64,000 nt of DNA, from assembly GCA_003991915.1 (NCBI GenBank), contig RQTK01000201.1:201542-265541 (forward strand). Direction: 5' to 3'. Positions 12,315 through 25,800 of the stretch are shown piece by piece. Source of the DNA: Elysia chlorotica (Eukaryota; Mollusca; Gastropoda; Plakobranchidae). The notes below the pieces were generated by a model. That model worked only from the letters and a program-made list of their open reading frames with translations, was not told the DNA's origin and made no database searches. Position 1 is the first letter of the stretch. Every line of letters starts with the position of its first letter. The position numbers and the translations under genes are program-made.

Positions 12315-15300
12315 ACTTAAAGAAGTGTTTTGAATTTGCCATTTTCCACACACAAAAAAGAAAAAACAAAAACACTGAACTTCTTTTTTTCTATGAAATA
12401 ATCCCTTTCACACAATGGCGGTTCCTTTATTAACGTTTGAGTGCAATACACTCTTAAAAAAGGAAAAAAAAATCTTACTATATAACGTTCAGAGAAACAG
12501 TAGCCACTGTAAGTTCCACTCGGCCTACGGAAGTCGGAAGGAAAAGTGGGACACTGTCCCACTCTGCACCCAGGCGCTCCTCTTCATTCTTAGTAATTTA
12601 CTGGTAGGCCTACCATAGCGGGGCGTCAAATGGGGCGCCAAGTGCCTTGCTTTATTAGACATAATGAGGAAACCCTGAATGCATGTCCCACTTCTTTTGT
12701 GCAGGTTAAATTTCCTTCAATTAAAATATAAACAATTATTATACATCTGTAAAAAATATAAAAATGATTTTTTGAAACTCTTTTTGTCGTCGAATTTAAG
12801 AACATAATTTTAGAATCTGCTAAGGCTGAATACTATTTGCTCTGTTACCAATGTGTCTGTGCTGTTGTTTCTCTGTTGTTTTGAATTTGATAGCCTCGTT
12901 TTCAAACTTCACTTGTTAGATCTATAGTTCTATTTCCAAACTTATTCTTATAATCCCATTTATTTATTTTGTAGTTGACTTGAAATATTGTTATTGATCT
13001 AACTGTCATTTAGATCTGCATAAACATCAATCTTCAAGATAAAATAAATGAATATTATTTCACTTACATAACCTCTTTTTGACAATTATGTGCTCAATAA
13101 TACATGTAAAAATTATTTATTCAAGCTATAATATGTTAAAATTTTCAGTTCACTGGTTAACGAAAATTTCTTATCTGGATTACTTTTCATAAACAAAAAA
13201 AATCAAAATTAAATTTGGTCAATGTTTGGCATATTTTAAGCCCCAGAACACCGATTTTTATGTTTTGAATCCTAAATATCCTACATTGCCCTTGAACCAT
13301 CAGGGGGCCTTTGCGTCTCCCTGAACCCCCACAGATTTTGCACTCATGGAATTCAAGCTCACCAAACGTTACTGCTTGCACAGTGATTTGAGTAATTTAT
13401 GTTTCACAAAATTGTTCACATAAAGATATATTTATCACAAATTCAGATTGTTTGGATCACAACATTAACCATATTTTACACAGGCCCGAGCAGGTCGCAC
13501 CACTCTTGTGATTGCTCACCGTCTCTCAACCATCAAGACTGCTGATATCATTGTGGGCTTCAGCCAGGGTGTGGCAACTGAGAGGGGTACCCACTCGGAG
13601 CTCATGGCTAAGCAAGGGATCTATTACCAACTTGTTACCAGCCAGGTTTGTTAATATCTAAATATTTAAATAATTTTAAAATTGATAATTAATTCAGCTC
13701 CTCTTGACCCATTTACAGATTTATTTTTCTTATTTTTTTAAAAGAGAGATGAGTAAGTATGAGCTCTGTTTAATCTTTTTTTTCAGTCTTAATGGAATAA
13801 ATCTAACTCTTTTTTTACCATCATAAATTCTTGCCCCCTCTATAATAAAATTCAGGACCAATAGAATCTGTAAGATGGGCTAATAATATTAACTTTCTAA
13901 TATTTAACTGTTATGTGTACTAATAATTTGATTTCAATTTGTATAAAAAATTGTCATTGTTACAAGAAAGTTAATGTTTATGCTAAATACTTTGTGTGTG
14001 TGTCATAGAATTAAAAAATTGTTAAATTTCTTTTAAAGTATCATGAATTATCAAATTAGCTGATGTACATATATTCTGTATTTAATATTTTTCATGCTGC
14101 AATTTCCTTTTTTCTTTCTGCAGTCTCATAGTCAAGAACATAATGAAGGTATGCACAAGGCTTTTGGCAACTCTTTTCTTACGCTCATTAAAGTTGCAAT
14201 ATATTTATATTCACATAATGTAAAAAAAATATACAAATGCTTACAGCTTCTAGAAGTCAATGGAAAAATGACATGCTGTATACAAGAAGATTTGAGAATA
14301 CAAAATACAAGGAACCAAATAAAAAATGAAAAAACGAAAAACAAGCAAATTTTCGAGGCTCAGAAAAAGCGCCTGTATCAGATTTTTTAACAGTTAAATC
14401 TAGGGTCCTATAACCCATAAGGCTGGTTAGACTGTAGCCTAGGGCCCCACGCCTCAAAGGGCTCTGCATTTGCAAACACGACGTTTACAAAATGCATTTC
14501 AACATGCAAAATAGAACTGTCCTCTTGTTGAATTGTTGTTTTTTGTTATTTTTACACTTGTTGTTGATTTTGACGAGACATATATTGATACTTCTGCTGT
14601 TGATGCTGCCGTTGATGTGTTTTCAGAAGTTGTCTTTTGACAAAGCCAAGGTACTAGGCCAAAAACTATACCATTCTAGACCTACATTGCCAGGACTTTG
14701 TTAGTTGTTATGACAAATAATTTAGACCTGCACATAATAGTAACTTTCTTAGATTGTAAGAGTTAATGGCTGAGTTTGATCCATTCCTATCAGCATCGCA
14801 ACAAAGAAAGCAGGCACACATCATATTTATCCTTTACTATTGTTGATGAGTTTGTAGAAGTGTTGACTGCCAAAGTAAGATCAGCAAATATTGAAGAGGT
14901 CAAAGAAGCAAAGTGTCGATTCCACCCCAGACAAAGTGTCGATTCCACCCCAGACATAACCCACACCGATCTACTGACATTCATTCTTCATTACACCAGT
15001 AAAGCTGGTCTACCTGTAGAAAGATTATATTAATCTTCATCCCAATAGAAGCATATGATGCAGAGTCTCTCATGTCAGAAATTTTGATAGCTTTGCACAA
15101 ATTTGTACTGGAGCTTTGAAACTGCGTGGTCAAAGCTACAATGATGCTTGTAATATGGCAGGAAACCCACAGAGTTGAATCCCAAGGCTTCCTTCCGTTT
15201 GTTCAAGCATTGTGCAACTTCTTTTCAAGCTCCTCACATTGTTGGGGCTTGTTTGTAAAAATCGTCGGCGTGATGAGGCCTTACACTTGCACAACATGAT

Positions 15301-18300
15301 GGACAATTTTGAATTTGCTGTGATGTGTGTGTTTTGGGAACAAGTCGGCCACGCTTTAACACTGTCAACAAAAAAGTTCAGAAACCATCACTTCACCTGG
15401 GAATTGTTCGATTCTTTAACTGATTTCTTAACAGGAAGAGACGAATTCGAGTGAATGGAAAAATCAGCCACACCTTTTTATCGAAAAGCCTTCCTACCAA
15501 TACAAACGCATTGCAAAACGCAAGCGATTCCATGACGAAATAAAATGTTAACTGTGTTGTCACACTGGGAGCAGTTTAAAATACATGTGACACCTTTCTT
15601 GTCATCATTGACTGTCTGTGGTCTGAACTTGAAAAGGGAGGAGATATCTGCAAGATTTCGGCTCAAGATTTTGAAATTCTCTTTTATCTTCACAAGAAGC
15701 CTGACACAAGCAAGAGAAACTAAGTGGCCTCATTCTTTTAACAATTGAATCTGAAACGACAAAATCTCTAGACTTTGAGGACACCATCAAAGCATTTGCC
15801 CAGCAAAAAGCCAGGAAAAAAATTATTGGGTATAAGTTTTCCTAATATTTTCTGCATGTGTTTAGATGAACTAATCCACCACAAAGCAAACAAGCACGGA
15901 TAGGTTTCGGCTGCCTTATACTTTGTAACAGAAATAAACTAAATCCATATTATTGGTGGATACTGTTAGGCCTATATCTACATCTAATCATGTTTTACAG
16001 TAAAGTTTTCCATCAGTGCACGGTTACAATGTGGTAGTTATAGCATCAACGTCATCGAGGGGCCCCGCGGCTCATGGGCAGTCTAGGGCTCCGCACTTAG
16101 TTAACGCAGTCCTGGTCAAATTATGGATTCATCATCCATCATCATCATCTATTTCTGTTCTAGTGCTTTTGTCAGTGCTTTATCCAGCTTTTATTAAAAC
16201 TCTCACTGCTAAAAGTTGCAAAAACATAATGCTATGCCTTTGGTAAGCAGCTGAAATAGTATATTATGTAAAAGAAGCATATTTCTGTATTTTAATTTTG
16301 TGCACATTTCCAATATAATTTTTAAAACCTATCTTAGATCTGAAGTACATTTTGAGGACGATATATCTTTCCAAGAGGTGCTTACATTTTTAGAAACTAT
16401 ACCTTTTTTTTTATATCAGAATTTGATGATGAAGTTGAAGAGAGTTCAAAATCACCCGAGAAGAAACTTCAACGTGTTGTATCAGTAACGGATAAAGAAA
16501 AGATTTCCGTTAAAGTCGAAGAGGATGAGGAAGAGGTTTGACTCTTTATACAAATTATTGAAAAACTTTTACTATCTGAATAATCAAAACATATATTTGA
16601 GGAATACTTTAGTTTCATAAAATACCCATATTAAGTAAGTATTTTAATTTGAATAATAAAAATAACCCAGTATCAAAAACGCTTGGGGGTCTTCTTTGAA
16701 CCACCAACATACAAAGACAATGGCAATGCTTTCTTTGAGGATATGTGAGTGAGTGAATATGTTTTATCAAAGATTTTATTGCATATTATAGGGATGCTTT
16801 ATTTCTTAAGTGTCATTATAATTATTTTATCTTGTAAACAAAGGATCGTTCATAACAACTAAAAGGAGAGATGTGCATCAAAATGAAGTTTTCAAATCAT
16901 AAATGACAAGCATTTTTTTTTTTCAGGAATTGAAAAAGCTGCCAAATGCTCCATTTTCTCGTTTAATGAAAATGAACAGTCCAGAATGGTTCTACATTGT
17001 TCTTGGCTGTTTTGGGAGTATTGTGAATGGAGGTGTTCAACCAGCATTTGCTATCATCTTCAGTGAAATTTTAAAGGTAATGAATTTGTTATATATCTAG
17101 GTGCTTTTTTTATCTTTTCTGATGCTTTGCATTATGGCTGTGAGACAAACTATGGAAAAAAAAACACCTGAATTTTTCATCTACCAAATTCCTGAAAAAC
17201 CTTCTCCCATGAATACTGATATTTTATTTCACAATCAATCAACAGGTGTTCCAAGAAGATGAAGAAACACAGAAGGACCGCATCATGATTTACAGTCTGA
17301 TAATGCTTGGCCTCGGTGTAATGAGTCTGTTCACCATGTTCTTACAGGTAGATTCATATCTCTTAATCTAAATTTCAAAAAATCACATTGCTCATAAAGA
17401 ACAAAGTATCCATATTATTAACTACAGCAATCTTTTCTAAGATATGATATTAAATGGTAAAAAATATTGATAATATTCAGGTTGTTCTTTTTTTCTAGTT
17501 CCATTCATCCTCATATTAAGTACTGGCACAAAATGATGATGTGGTACAGTGCAGCCACATGCATGCTTTATCAGGCATGCAAAACATAAAGTAGAAAAAA
17601 AATTGGTTCAAACACTCATTATTTGATGTGATGTGAACAAATTTAGCTTTAACTGAAAATATTTTTTTTTCCTCTTGTACATTATGATTTTTTTTTTCAT
17701 TATATCTGATCTAATACAAGATGATTTGTCAAAGGACTGTCTTTTTTTTTTAATCACAATTTACATTTTTAACTTTTTTTTTTCATCAGAGGATTTTAAA
17801 CCTGCCTTATATTTCATGTATGTTCTACAGTGTGGTGAATTCCCATCTCTTAAATATCATTTTAGTGTGTTGAAAGTTGAATAGGCCTATTCTGTTGTGA
17901 CATTACATTTTTGTTTTAAACTTAATTTTGTTGCGTACAAAGTGTTAGTAAACTTATCTATGTTTTTATATATCCAGGGGTACATGTTCGCACGATCAGG
18001 AGAAGCCCTTACAACAAGGTTGAGAGATAAAACTTTCAGGTCCATGCTGCGACAGGTATGAGTTAGATGTGTTTTTTACTCTTCAATGTTTTGTGACTAT
18101 TTCATACTACCATAAAATTTTATTTCCAGAGGCAAAGCTGGATAAACTTTCTACTCTACGTTAACAATAAAAATAGAAATTCTGTCTGTATTTCTCTGTC
18201 TCCTAAGTGTGATGATAAATGCAACAGTATGTACACATTTTTTAATGTGACATAGAGATCATGACAAGTTAATTCATCCATCTACTAGGCCCTACATTCA

Positions 18301-19858
18301 GGAGTTGAGGCTTATGATATTCACCCTGCATCAAAAAGCAATCATAGTTCTTATAATGTTAACTTTGAAAGACAATATTAAGAACACTTTAACTTAAGGA
18401 TTTTCTGTCCTTTCCTCTCCTTTTAGGAAAAAACAAAGACCAATCTATACTTGTATCAACGCTTTTTATGAATAGAAAAAAAATATTCACTGTTTTGATA
18501 AGGCCTAGTTCAATATTCATCAAATGAAATTTTCCTCTTTTAATGAAACAACATTTTCAGTATTTACAAAAAATTCTTTCCACTAGGACATTGCTTTTTA
18601 TGACAATGCAAAGAACAGTGTTGGTGCTCTCACAACACGGCTAGCCACAGATGCTTCACTTGTGCAAGGGGTATAGTACTTTTTTAAAAACATAATTTTC
18701 TTTTGAAGCATTAAGATAAATTAATTCAATTATACTTATCAGGTTATACCTATCAGGCTGCATAAACTATATATATGTATATATGTCAACCATAAAGAAA
18801 ATTTTAATCTTTTTTTTTTTTTGCTTTATTATTTTAACAATTATAAATTTTGTTACAATTTTCTTGTCTTTTTCCTATCACTCAAAGCTTTGGCAAAAAG
18901 ATATCGGATAAAGGAACCATTGTGAACTTTGTGAAGATGATTATAATAATGTTAAATTATGTGAAGGTTTATGCACACAGATTGAATAGATAAAAAGAAA
19001 GCATGCATATTAAATATGTAGCCTACCTTCAATCAGTTACTTGAGTTAAAAATGTACTGCACTAACAAAATATATTATTAGAAGAAAGAGAAAAATCACT
19101 TTATTTTGTAGTGTGAATTTTTCAAATTTTTGCTATAGCTTGCAACTATTTTACACTGTAGTCTGTAGTTCATTTAACCTTCACCACCACTCGTTATTTG
19201 TATTACGTTGAGCCATTCGTGAGTGAAAATCACCCCATGACATATAAAAAGAAAAAAAAACAAGGTCATTGGCGCTGTCGTTGTTGTTTTTTTAACAGTA
19301 AACCACTCCTGGGTATTTTTCACCCTAAAAGAAGATAAAAAAACGTATTGCATGTGGCAAAAAATATTTGTGTAATAAGCGCATATACCTATCATTCTAG
19401 ATATCATTCTATTTACTTATTTGTCTATTTATCTATATTGCTATCTATCTCTCTGTTTTTCTGCACAAGTAAAACTATCTATATGAGGGAGGAGGAGCAG
19501 AAAGGAGGAGGAGCAGAAGGGAAAAGAGCAGATTGGGGAGGAGCAGGGTGGAAGTAGAGCAGGATGGAGCAGGAGTAGAAGGGAGAAGGATCAGGAGGAA
19601 GTAAGGACGGGATGAAGGAAAAGGAAGAGGGAGAAAAAGCAGAAGGGAGGAAGAGCAGATGGTGAAGGATCAGGTGAAAGTAAGAAAAGGATGAAGGAAA
19701 AGGAAGAGGGAGAAAAAGCTGGAGGGATGAAGAGCAGCGGGAACTGGAGCTGAGGAAGGAAGAGGAGGAGCAAGAGTAAGTAAGAGCAGGAGGGAGGAAG
19801 AGCAGCAGGAAGGAAGTGCAGAAGGAGGAGGGGTATGAGAGGGGAAGAGCAGGAGGCA

Positions 19859-19895
<37 letters not shown>

Positions 19896-22800
19896 GCCAT
19901 TGTCGAAGCTTTTTTACGAGTATACAGTTGTACTTCACCCACGACTGGATAAGCTTCAAAGAAACCATATGGCTCAGAAAAAATTTCACAAAAAATCGAT
20001 TAAATTAATTATTATTTTGAAAATTGAACGAACTATATAGAAGCATAAAACTCAACTTGTGGAATACATATTGATTTTTATCGTATAATTGGGACCAACA
20101 AAAAGATTTACGCAGATTTTTCAGAGTCTGGGTGTTTTTCATCCACCAGTGGCGGGAGAGGTTAAAGATTACTCAAATTGAAAGTTTTCTATTGTATTTT
20201 TCTGAATTGCAGGTAACTGGTGTACGCCTTGGGTCAACATTAATGAACATTTCCAACATGGCACAGCTATCATCATCTCTTTTGTGTATAGTTGGAAGAG
20301 GAAAAGCAGGAGGGAGGAAAATGAGGAAAGAGAAAGAGCAGGAGGGAGGAAGTGCAGAAGGAGGAGGGGTAGGAGGGAGGAAGAGAGAGGGATAGAATGA
20401 GTATTGCCATTCTTGAAGCCTTTTTACAAGTATACAAGTGTTTTTCACCCTGGTTGTTTTCGTATAATTGGGACCAACAAAAAGAATTACGCCGATTTTT
20501 CACAGTCTGGGTGTTTTTCACCCACCAGTGGCGGGGGAGGTTAAAGATTACTCAAATTGAAACTTTTCTATTGTATTTTTCTGAAATGCAGGTAACTGGT
20601 GTACGCCTTGGGTCAACATTAATGAACATTTCCAACATGGGCACAGCTATCATCATCTCTTTTGTGTATAGTTGGAAACTGACCCTGCTTATCATTGGTT
20701 TTATGCCATTTATTGTTCTTGGAGGTATAATGGAAGTACGACTCCTTACTGGTCAGGCTGGTAAAAATAAAGAAGCACTGGAGGGGGCTGGAAAGGTAAG
20801 CAAAGCAGAGAAATAGTAAGTAGTCAGACAGACAAAGAAAGGCAGACAGACAGACAGACATGTAGAGAAATGGGCGGATGAATGATTGGATGGAAAGATA
20901 AATAAAGAGATAGATAGAGACTTAGAGTTATTTAGAAAGAGAAAGATGGAGAAAGAAAGAAAGAGGTATCTATGTCAACAGGATAATTGTAAAACTTTGA
21001 TTTCAGATTCAGATGAACAAGTGGGGAAGGGATTTGAGGCCAAATGTTTGGTTCTTGTAAAAGGTATAAATATTCTATAATATTTATACTTCAAAAAAAA
21101 AAAAAAGAACAGATGTGAAATTCAAAATTTTTTCAATAGCGGTTGACTGAAATACCGTAAAGGATGGAACAAAGTAATTAAATATCCAAAATGCATAACT
21201 ATTTTTCTCTTTGAATTTCTGACTTAAAAAAAAAACAACTTTGTATACTTCCAGGTTGCTGTGGAATGCATTGAAAATATGCGCACAGTAGCATCGCTCT
21301 TGAAAGAGCCAGAGTTTTTCCGTTTGTACGTTAACAGCCTTGAGGTGACTTACAAACAGAACAAGAGACGGGCTCATCTGGTTGGAGTAACATATGCTTT
21401 TTCTCAAGCCATCATCTACTTCGCTTATGCTGCAGCTTTTGTGCTCGGAGCCTATCTCATTGAGGAGCGGGAACAGACTTTTGAAGAAGTTTTCTTGTAA
21501 GATCCTTTCATTTTGACAGAATTGACTAGCCAAGATAAAATATAGAAAAATAACAATCTCACAAAAAGAAACCATTTGCTGCCCATTCTTGCACAAGGAA
21601 AACTTCATTACTAAGTTCAGGGTAAAAAATAGTATCAAAGAATTGGTAAGTCTACTTTAAAACGGTGCAATTTTTTCACCAATCCAGTTCAATTCAATCC
21701 CCTTTTTGAAACCTATAATTTATTTTCTCCTTTAAATGTCTTTTCCATGGCTAAGTTTTGTATTTTGTGAGATTGCTACACAATAATATTATTACAAAAC
21801 TCACAATTACAATGATGATGTTAATATAGTTGCTCAATTTACTGCTAATGAAATCTATTAAAAGGTGCATTTTTTTCAAACGTTTTACTCTTTTTTCACT
21901 ACATTTCAGAGTGTTTTCAGCCATTGTATTTGGTGCCATGGGCCTCGGAAATGCAAGTGCATTTGCTCCAGACATTGGTAAAGCTCAAAACTCGGCCAAG
22001 CGGATTATTGCTTTGATTGATTCTCAACCAACATTAGACCATACTTCAACTGCGGGTGATAAACTTCAGGTAAAATCATAATCTTTATGAAAATTATAAT
22101 TTTTTTCCCTTAAAACAAAAGAAATTTGATTTTTCAGTTACCCCATGTTCATGACAGACCCAACTCTATTAGTAGCAGGATAATGTAAACGAGCAAAAAT
22201 ATTTAACTTCTACAGAAATGTTTCAGTACTCTGTTAATTTATTGATACATTGTTAATGATTGAAGTATCTTTTGGATATTTTGCTCCTTCAATTATGTCA
22301 GCGTTAATTTCATTCATTGCTAATAAATTTTAATTTCTCAAATCTTGCATATAAAGTTGAGAAGAAAAAAAATTGGAGGGCTGACATGGGAAAAGGTGCC
22401 TTTAAAAATAAAGCAAGACCTTTTATTTGATAAAAAAAATTATCACGTTTTATCACACATTCTTTGAGTAGATTGTCTTAGTTGTCAATTAGTAAAAGCT
22501 ATGTATTAACACTTTCATTAACTAAAGCTGGTTTAACCAGCTCAAAATCCGGTCTAAAACGTAACTTGAGATGGTATTACCAGCTCAGAATTTTAGGTCT
22601 AGACAATGAACGAAATATTCAATGTACGGTACCGGTACAAAGTGTATGAAGCCTGCGGATCAAACAGTGAAGATTTTAATTTCCTTTATAACTAGAGCTG
22701 AGGCATCCTGTTTATTTTGGTGATTTATAAGACATAAACAAGTAGCCTTTAGTGTCTTGTAAACACACTTGTATCTTATATAGACCATGCATCGAGACGT

Positions 22801-25800
22801 CATAACAACAATGAACCTTCAACACCCATGGAAAACTCAAAACTCGAAAGTAGATGACCCTGTCGACTCCACCGTGACAGACTGACAGTAGACAATCAGT
22901 TAATTTTACGAGACCGGAATAACTTTGATTACATCTCCTGGGGCATTTTTCTACCGGGTAGCCTGATCACTAATAAATGTTTGACCAATTGTGAACGTAT
23001 TTCCTGCCACAACTCAAAAAGTTTTTGAGGTATCCTCTTCAAATTTGCTGTACAAACTTCTTTTTAAGTATTGTAACTAACCCAAAACTTTGCAGTGCCC
23101 TATTTGGCTTATAATAGGCCCTTTATGATTCAGATTAGAGAAATTTGGTGTAAATGCTTTCCAGAATTGTCTCCTTTTAGGCTTGTATAAAAATTCATAC
23201 TGCTCAGAATCTTTTCATATATGCACATTTTGAAACTTCATACAAATACCTTTCATTTGGTGTATCTATTGTAGGGAGTATAAAATAAATGGAAGCTGTG
23301 AGAGACTAATACATGTATTTAGTCCTAGTGGGGAAAAATGCCAAGTAACTTAAATAATTAAAAAGTTCATCAAAGACTCTTGATCAAATAACTTCTTTTT
23401 CTTAAATTTACAGAAAATATCCTCAAAATTAACAAAAATGCAAGTTCTTTACTTATTATAGGCTACAGCAAAATAGGCCTATGTACATAATGAAGCAACA
23501 CAGACTCATAGTGCAGTTATTGAGATGTTAACATCTTATGATTTTTTTTATGTGGTACAGGCGACATACCAAGCATCTGTCACGTTTGAGTCAGTCCACT
23601 TCAGCTACCCTACTCGAGAAAGTGTACCTGTCCTTCAGGGGCTCACATTCAAAGTAACTCCTGGTCAAACCCTGGCTCTAGTGGGCAGCAGTGGCTGTGG
23701 CAAAAGTACATCTGTGCAGCTGATTGAGAGGTTTTATGATGCTGCGAATGGCTCTGTGGTAAGTCCGTAATTTTGAGTGGGTGAAGTTCATTAAACTTGC
23801 AGTTTGAGCTTCCTATTCTTCCTATGCATTCAATATTAAATACTTCAACATTTATTGATTTAAATCATCTCAAAGCACATTCTCAAACACCACTGCATTC
23901 CATTCCTGAAACATTGTCATTTTGTGTTAGGCTTGCTTAGACAACCAGGCGCTGAAAACAGTCACCCAGCTACCCAAAAGCTGTACAGTCGAGAGACTGC
24001 GGTATTCAAAATAAAGTTGAAAGACTAATTTTTTAAGTCTCATCGCTTTCAGATCAACCCTCATCTCAACATGAGTATACCCATTCAAAGAAGAAAGAGA
24101 ACAGCCAAGAATTTTAGTACCGATAAACTTGACTCACGAACTTTGTTCAAAGTCATTTTTATATACATTGAAGTTTTAAGTTGATTTTTATACTTATTTT
24201 CCCTCCCAAACAAAAAACATTCCTGGCATAATATGATTCTTTGAAAGTATTTTAAAATGTTTGTGATAAAAAAGGCTCCAATTCAAATTTTTTTTGGTAG
24301 TAGTCAAAACTTTAAATATATATTTTACTTACTCATAACTTCAACACGGGTGAAAGAATGACATTAAAGTGAAGTGACTGGTTTGATATACATGTACTGA
24401 ACAATTTTATGAAGTTTTCATCATGCTCGATTGGCGCAAACGTTCAATATTTAAAGTTAAGTTAAAGCATTTTAATGTCATTTATCCTACTTTTCATACC
24501 TAATCTAGACGTGCATATCTTTTAATCTATTAAACTTTAACACACTTTTTTTTAAATGGGAGTTTCTTTTTTCGAATGACATTTTTCGGATAGCTCACTA
24601 ATAATACTCACTAATCTAGAGCACAAATTATAAGGGCACTAAATTCAGTAACAGGCCTCAGCACCACAGTTAACGGAGTGGTCAAGTGATAAGGCAACCA
24701 TGGCCGCACGCTCCTCAGCCAAACTCATCTAAAATGCTGTTCTTAGAGAGCCATGATCTTTGCGTAGCTTTAAGTTTGTCATTCCATGTTATTTTCACAT
24801 TTATGTAGTTGCATTTATGTAAAAGAAAAAATTTTTGCTGACTAAAAGTTATTGGTTTTCCAGAAACTTGATGACCATGATATAAAAGGCTTAAATCTTC
24901 AATGGTTGAGACAACAAATTGGAATAGTTTCTCAAGAACCAGTGCTTTTTGATCGAAGTATTGCTGAAAATATTGCTTATGGAGACAACACACGTGTAGT
25001 TAGCATGGATGAGATCATAGAAGCAGCCAGAGGTGCCAATATACACAACTTTATTTCAGAGCTACCAGATGTGAGTTGTTTTTTCGTTGTTTTTTTTTTT
25101 ACATATTCAAAGGTATAATACTTAACGAGTAAACAGACTATTTTGATGATCGTCTAAAATAGATATATTGTTTGAGATAGGCCTAGGTAGTTTTGTGCTG
25201 TCTATATATTTTAGTAGGCTTATACTGCTCTTCTATCTTTTTTGTGTTTCTAAGTGTGACCATGTACTTTTTCGTTTATTTCAACGTGAAAAGTGAAACG
25301 TTCTCCTATGAAATAAAAAAAAAAAAAAGAAACAAGGTCTAATTTTATTTTTTTCTCAGGATGATGGGCAGAAATTCTTTTGAAAATGGAATTTCACTTC
25401 TTAAGTAGGCCTGCGACAATATTATGTATGCCAGCTAACAATCACTTCTGACTTATGAAACTTTCCAGGGTTACAGTACAAATGTTGGTGCTAAGGGAAC
25501 ACAACTCAGTGGTGGACAAAAACAAAGAGTTGCTATTGCCAGGGCTCTTGTGCGGAATCCCAAAATTCTTCTTCTGGATGAAGCAACCTCTGCTCTGGAT
25601 ACTGAAAGTGAAAAGGTAAATGGTAATTTGTTATTAAGGAGAAGTCACCCTTTCCCCACTATAATATACCCAACTAGTCATTTGGATGGATAAAATAAAG
25701 ATCATGCAGAGGAGATGTAATTCATAGACTCACTTTTTTTTTCTTCTAATGGGTATAGAAAGGGAATGTACTTTACATTTTACTTTCAAATGATTTGATA

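Larger units (their letters stand above)
19178..20540 (+). mobile_element. TTAA-flanked non-autonomous DNA transposon with internal tandem duplication
   Basis: TTAA at 19174-19177 and at 20541-20544 bracket an element that starts CCTTCACCACCAC and ends with the complement of CCTCCCCCGCCAC. TTAA targets and CC-starting ends are typical of the piggyBac superfamily, so that is the best guess. No transposase is encoded. The interior holds a subterminal GGGTGAAAAACAC-type motif repeated in both orientations and a long purine-rich core. A first right end with TTAA lies at 20161/20162-20165, giving an original element of 984 bp. The right half plus adjoining intron and exon sequence is then duplicated up to the second right end. 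The same family occurs at 44175-45440 and in part at 7437-7620. Confidence 0.75.

Noticed and set aside
19591-20040. Proline/leucine/serine-rich frames on the minus strand and charged frames on the plus strand
   Set aside because: Translation of the purine-rich core of the TTAA element.
21084-21638. 184-codon open frame on the minus strand
   Set aside because: It lies antisense across the ABCB1 exon at 21255-21496, starts and ends in flanking intron, and has no domain. The plus-strand exon explains the openness.
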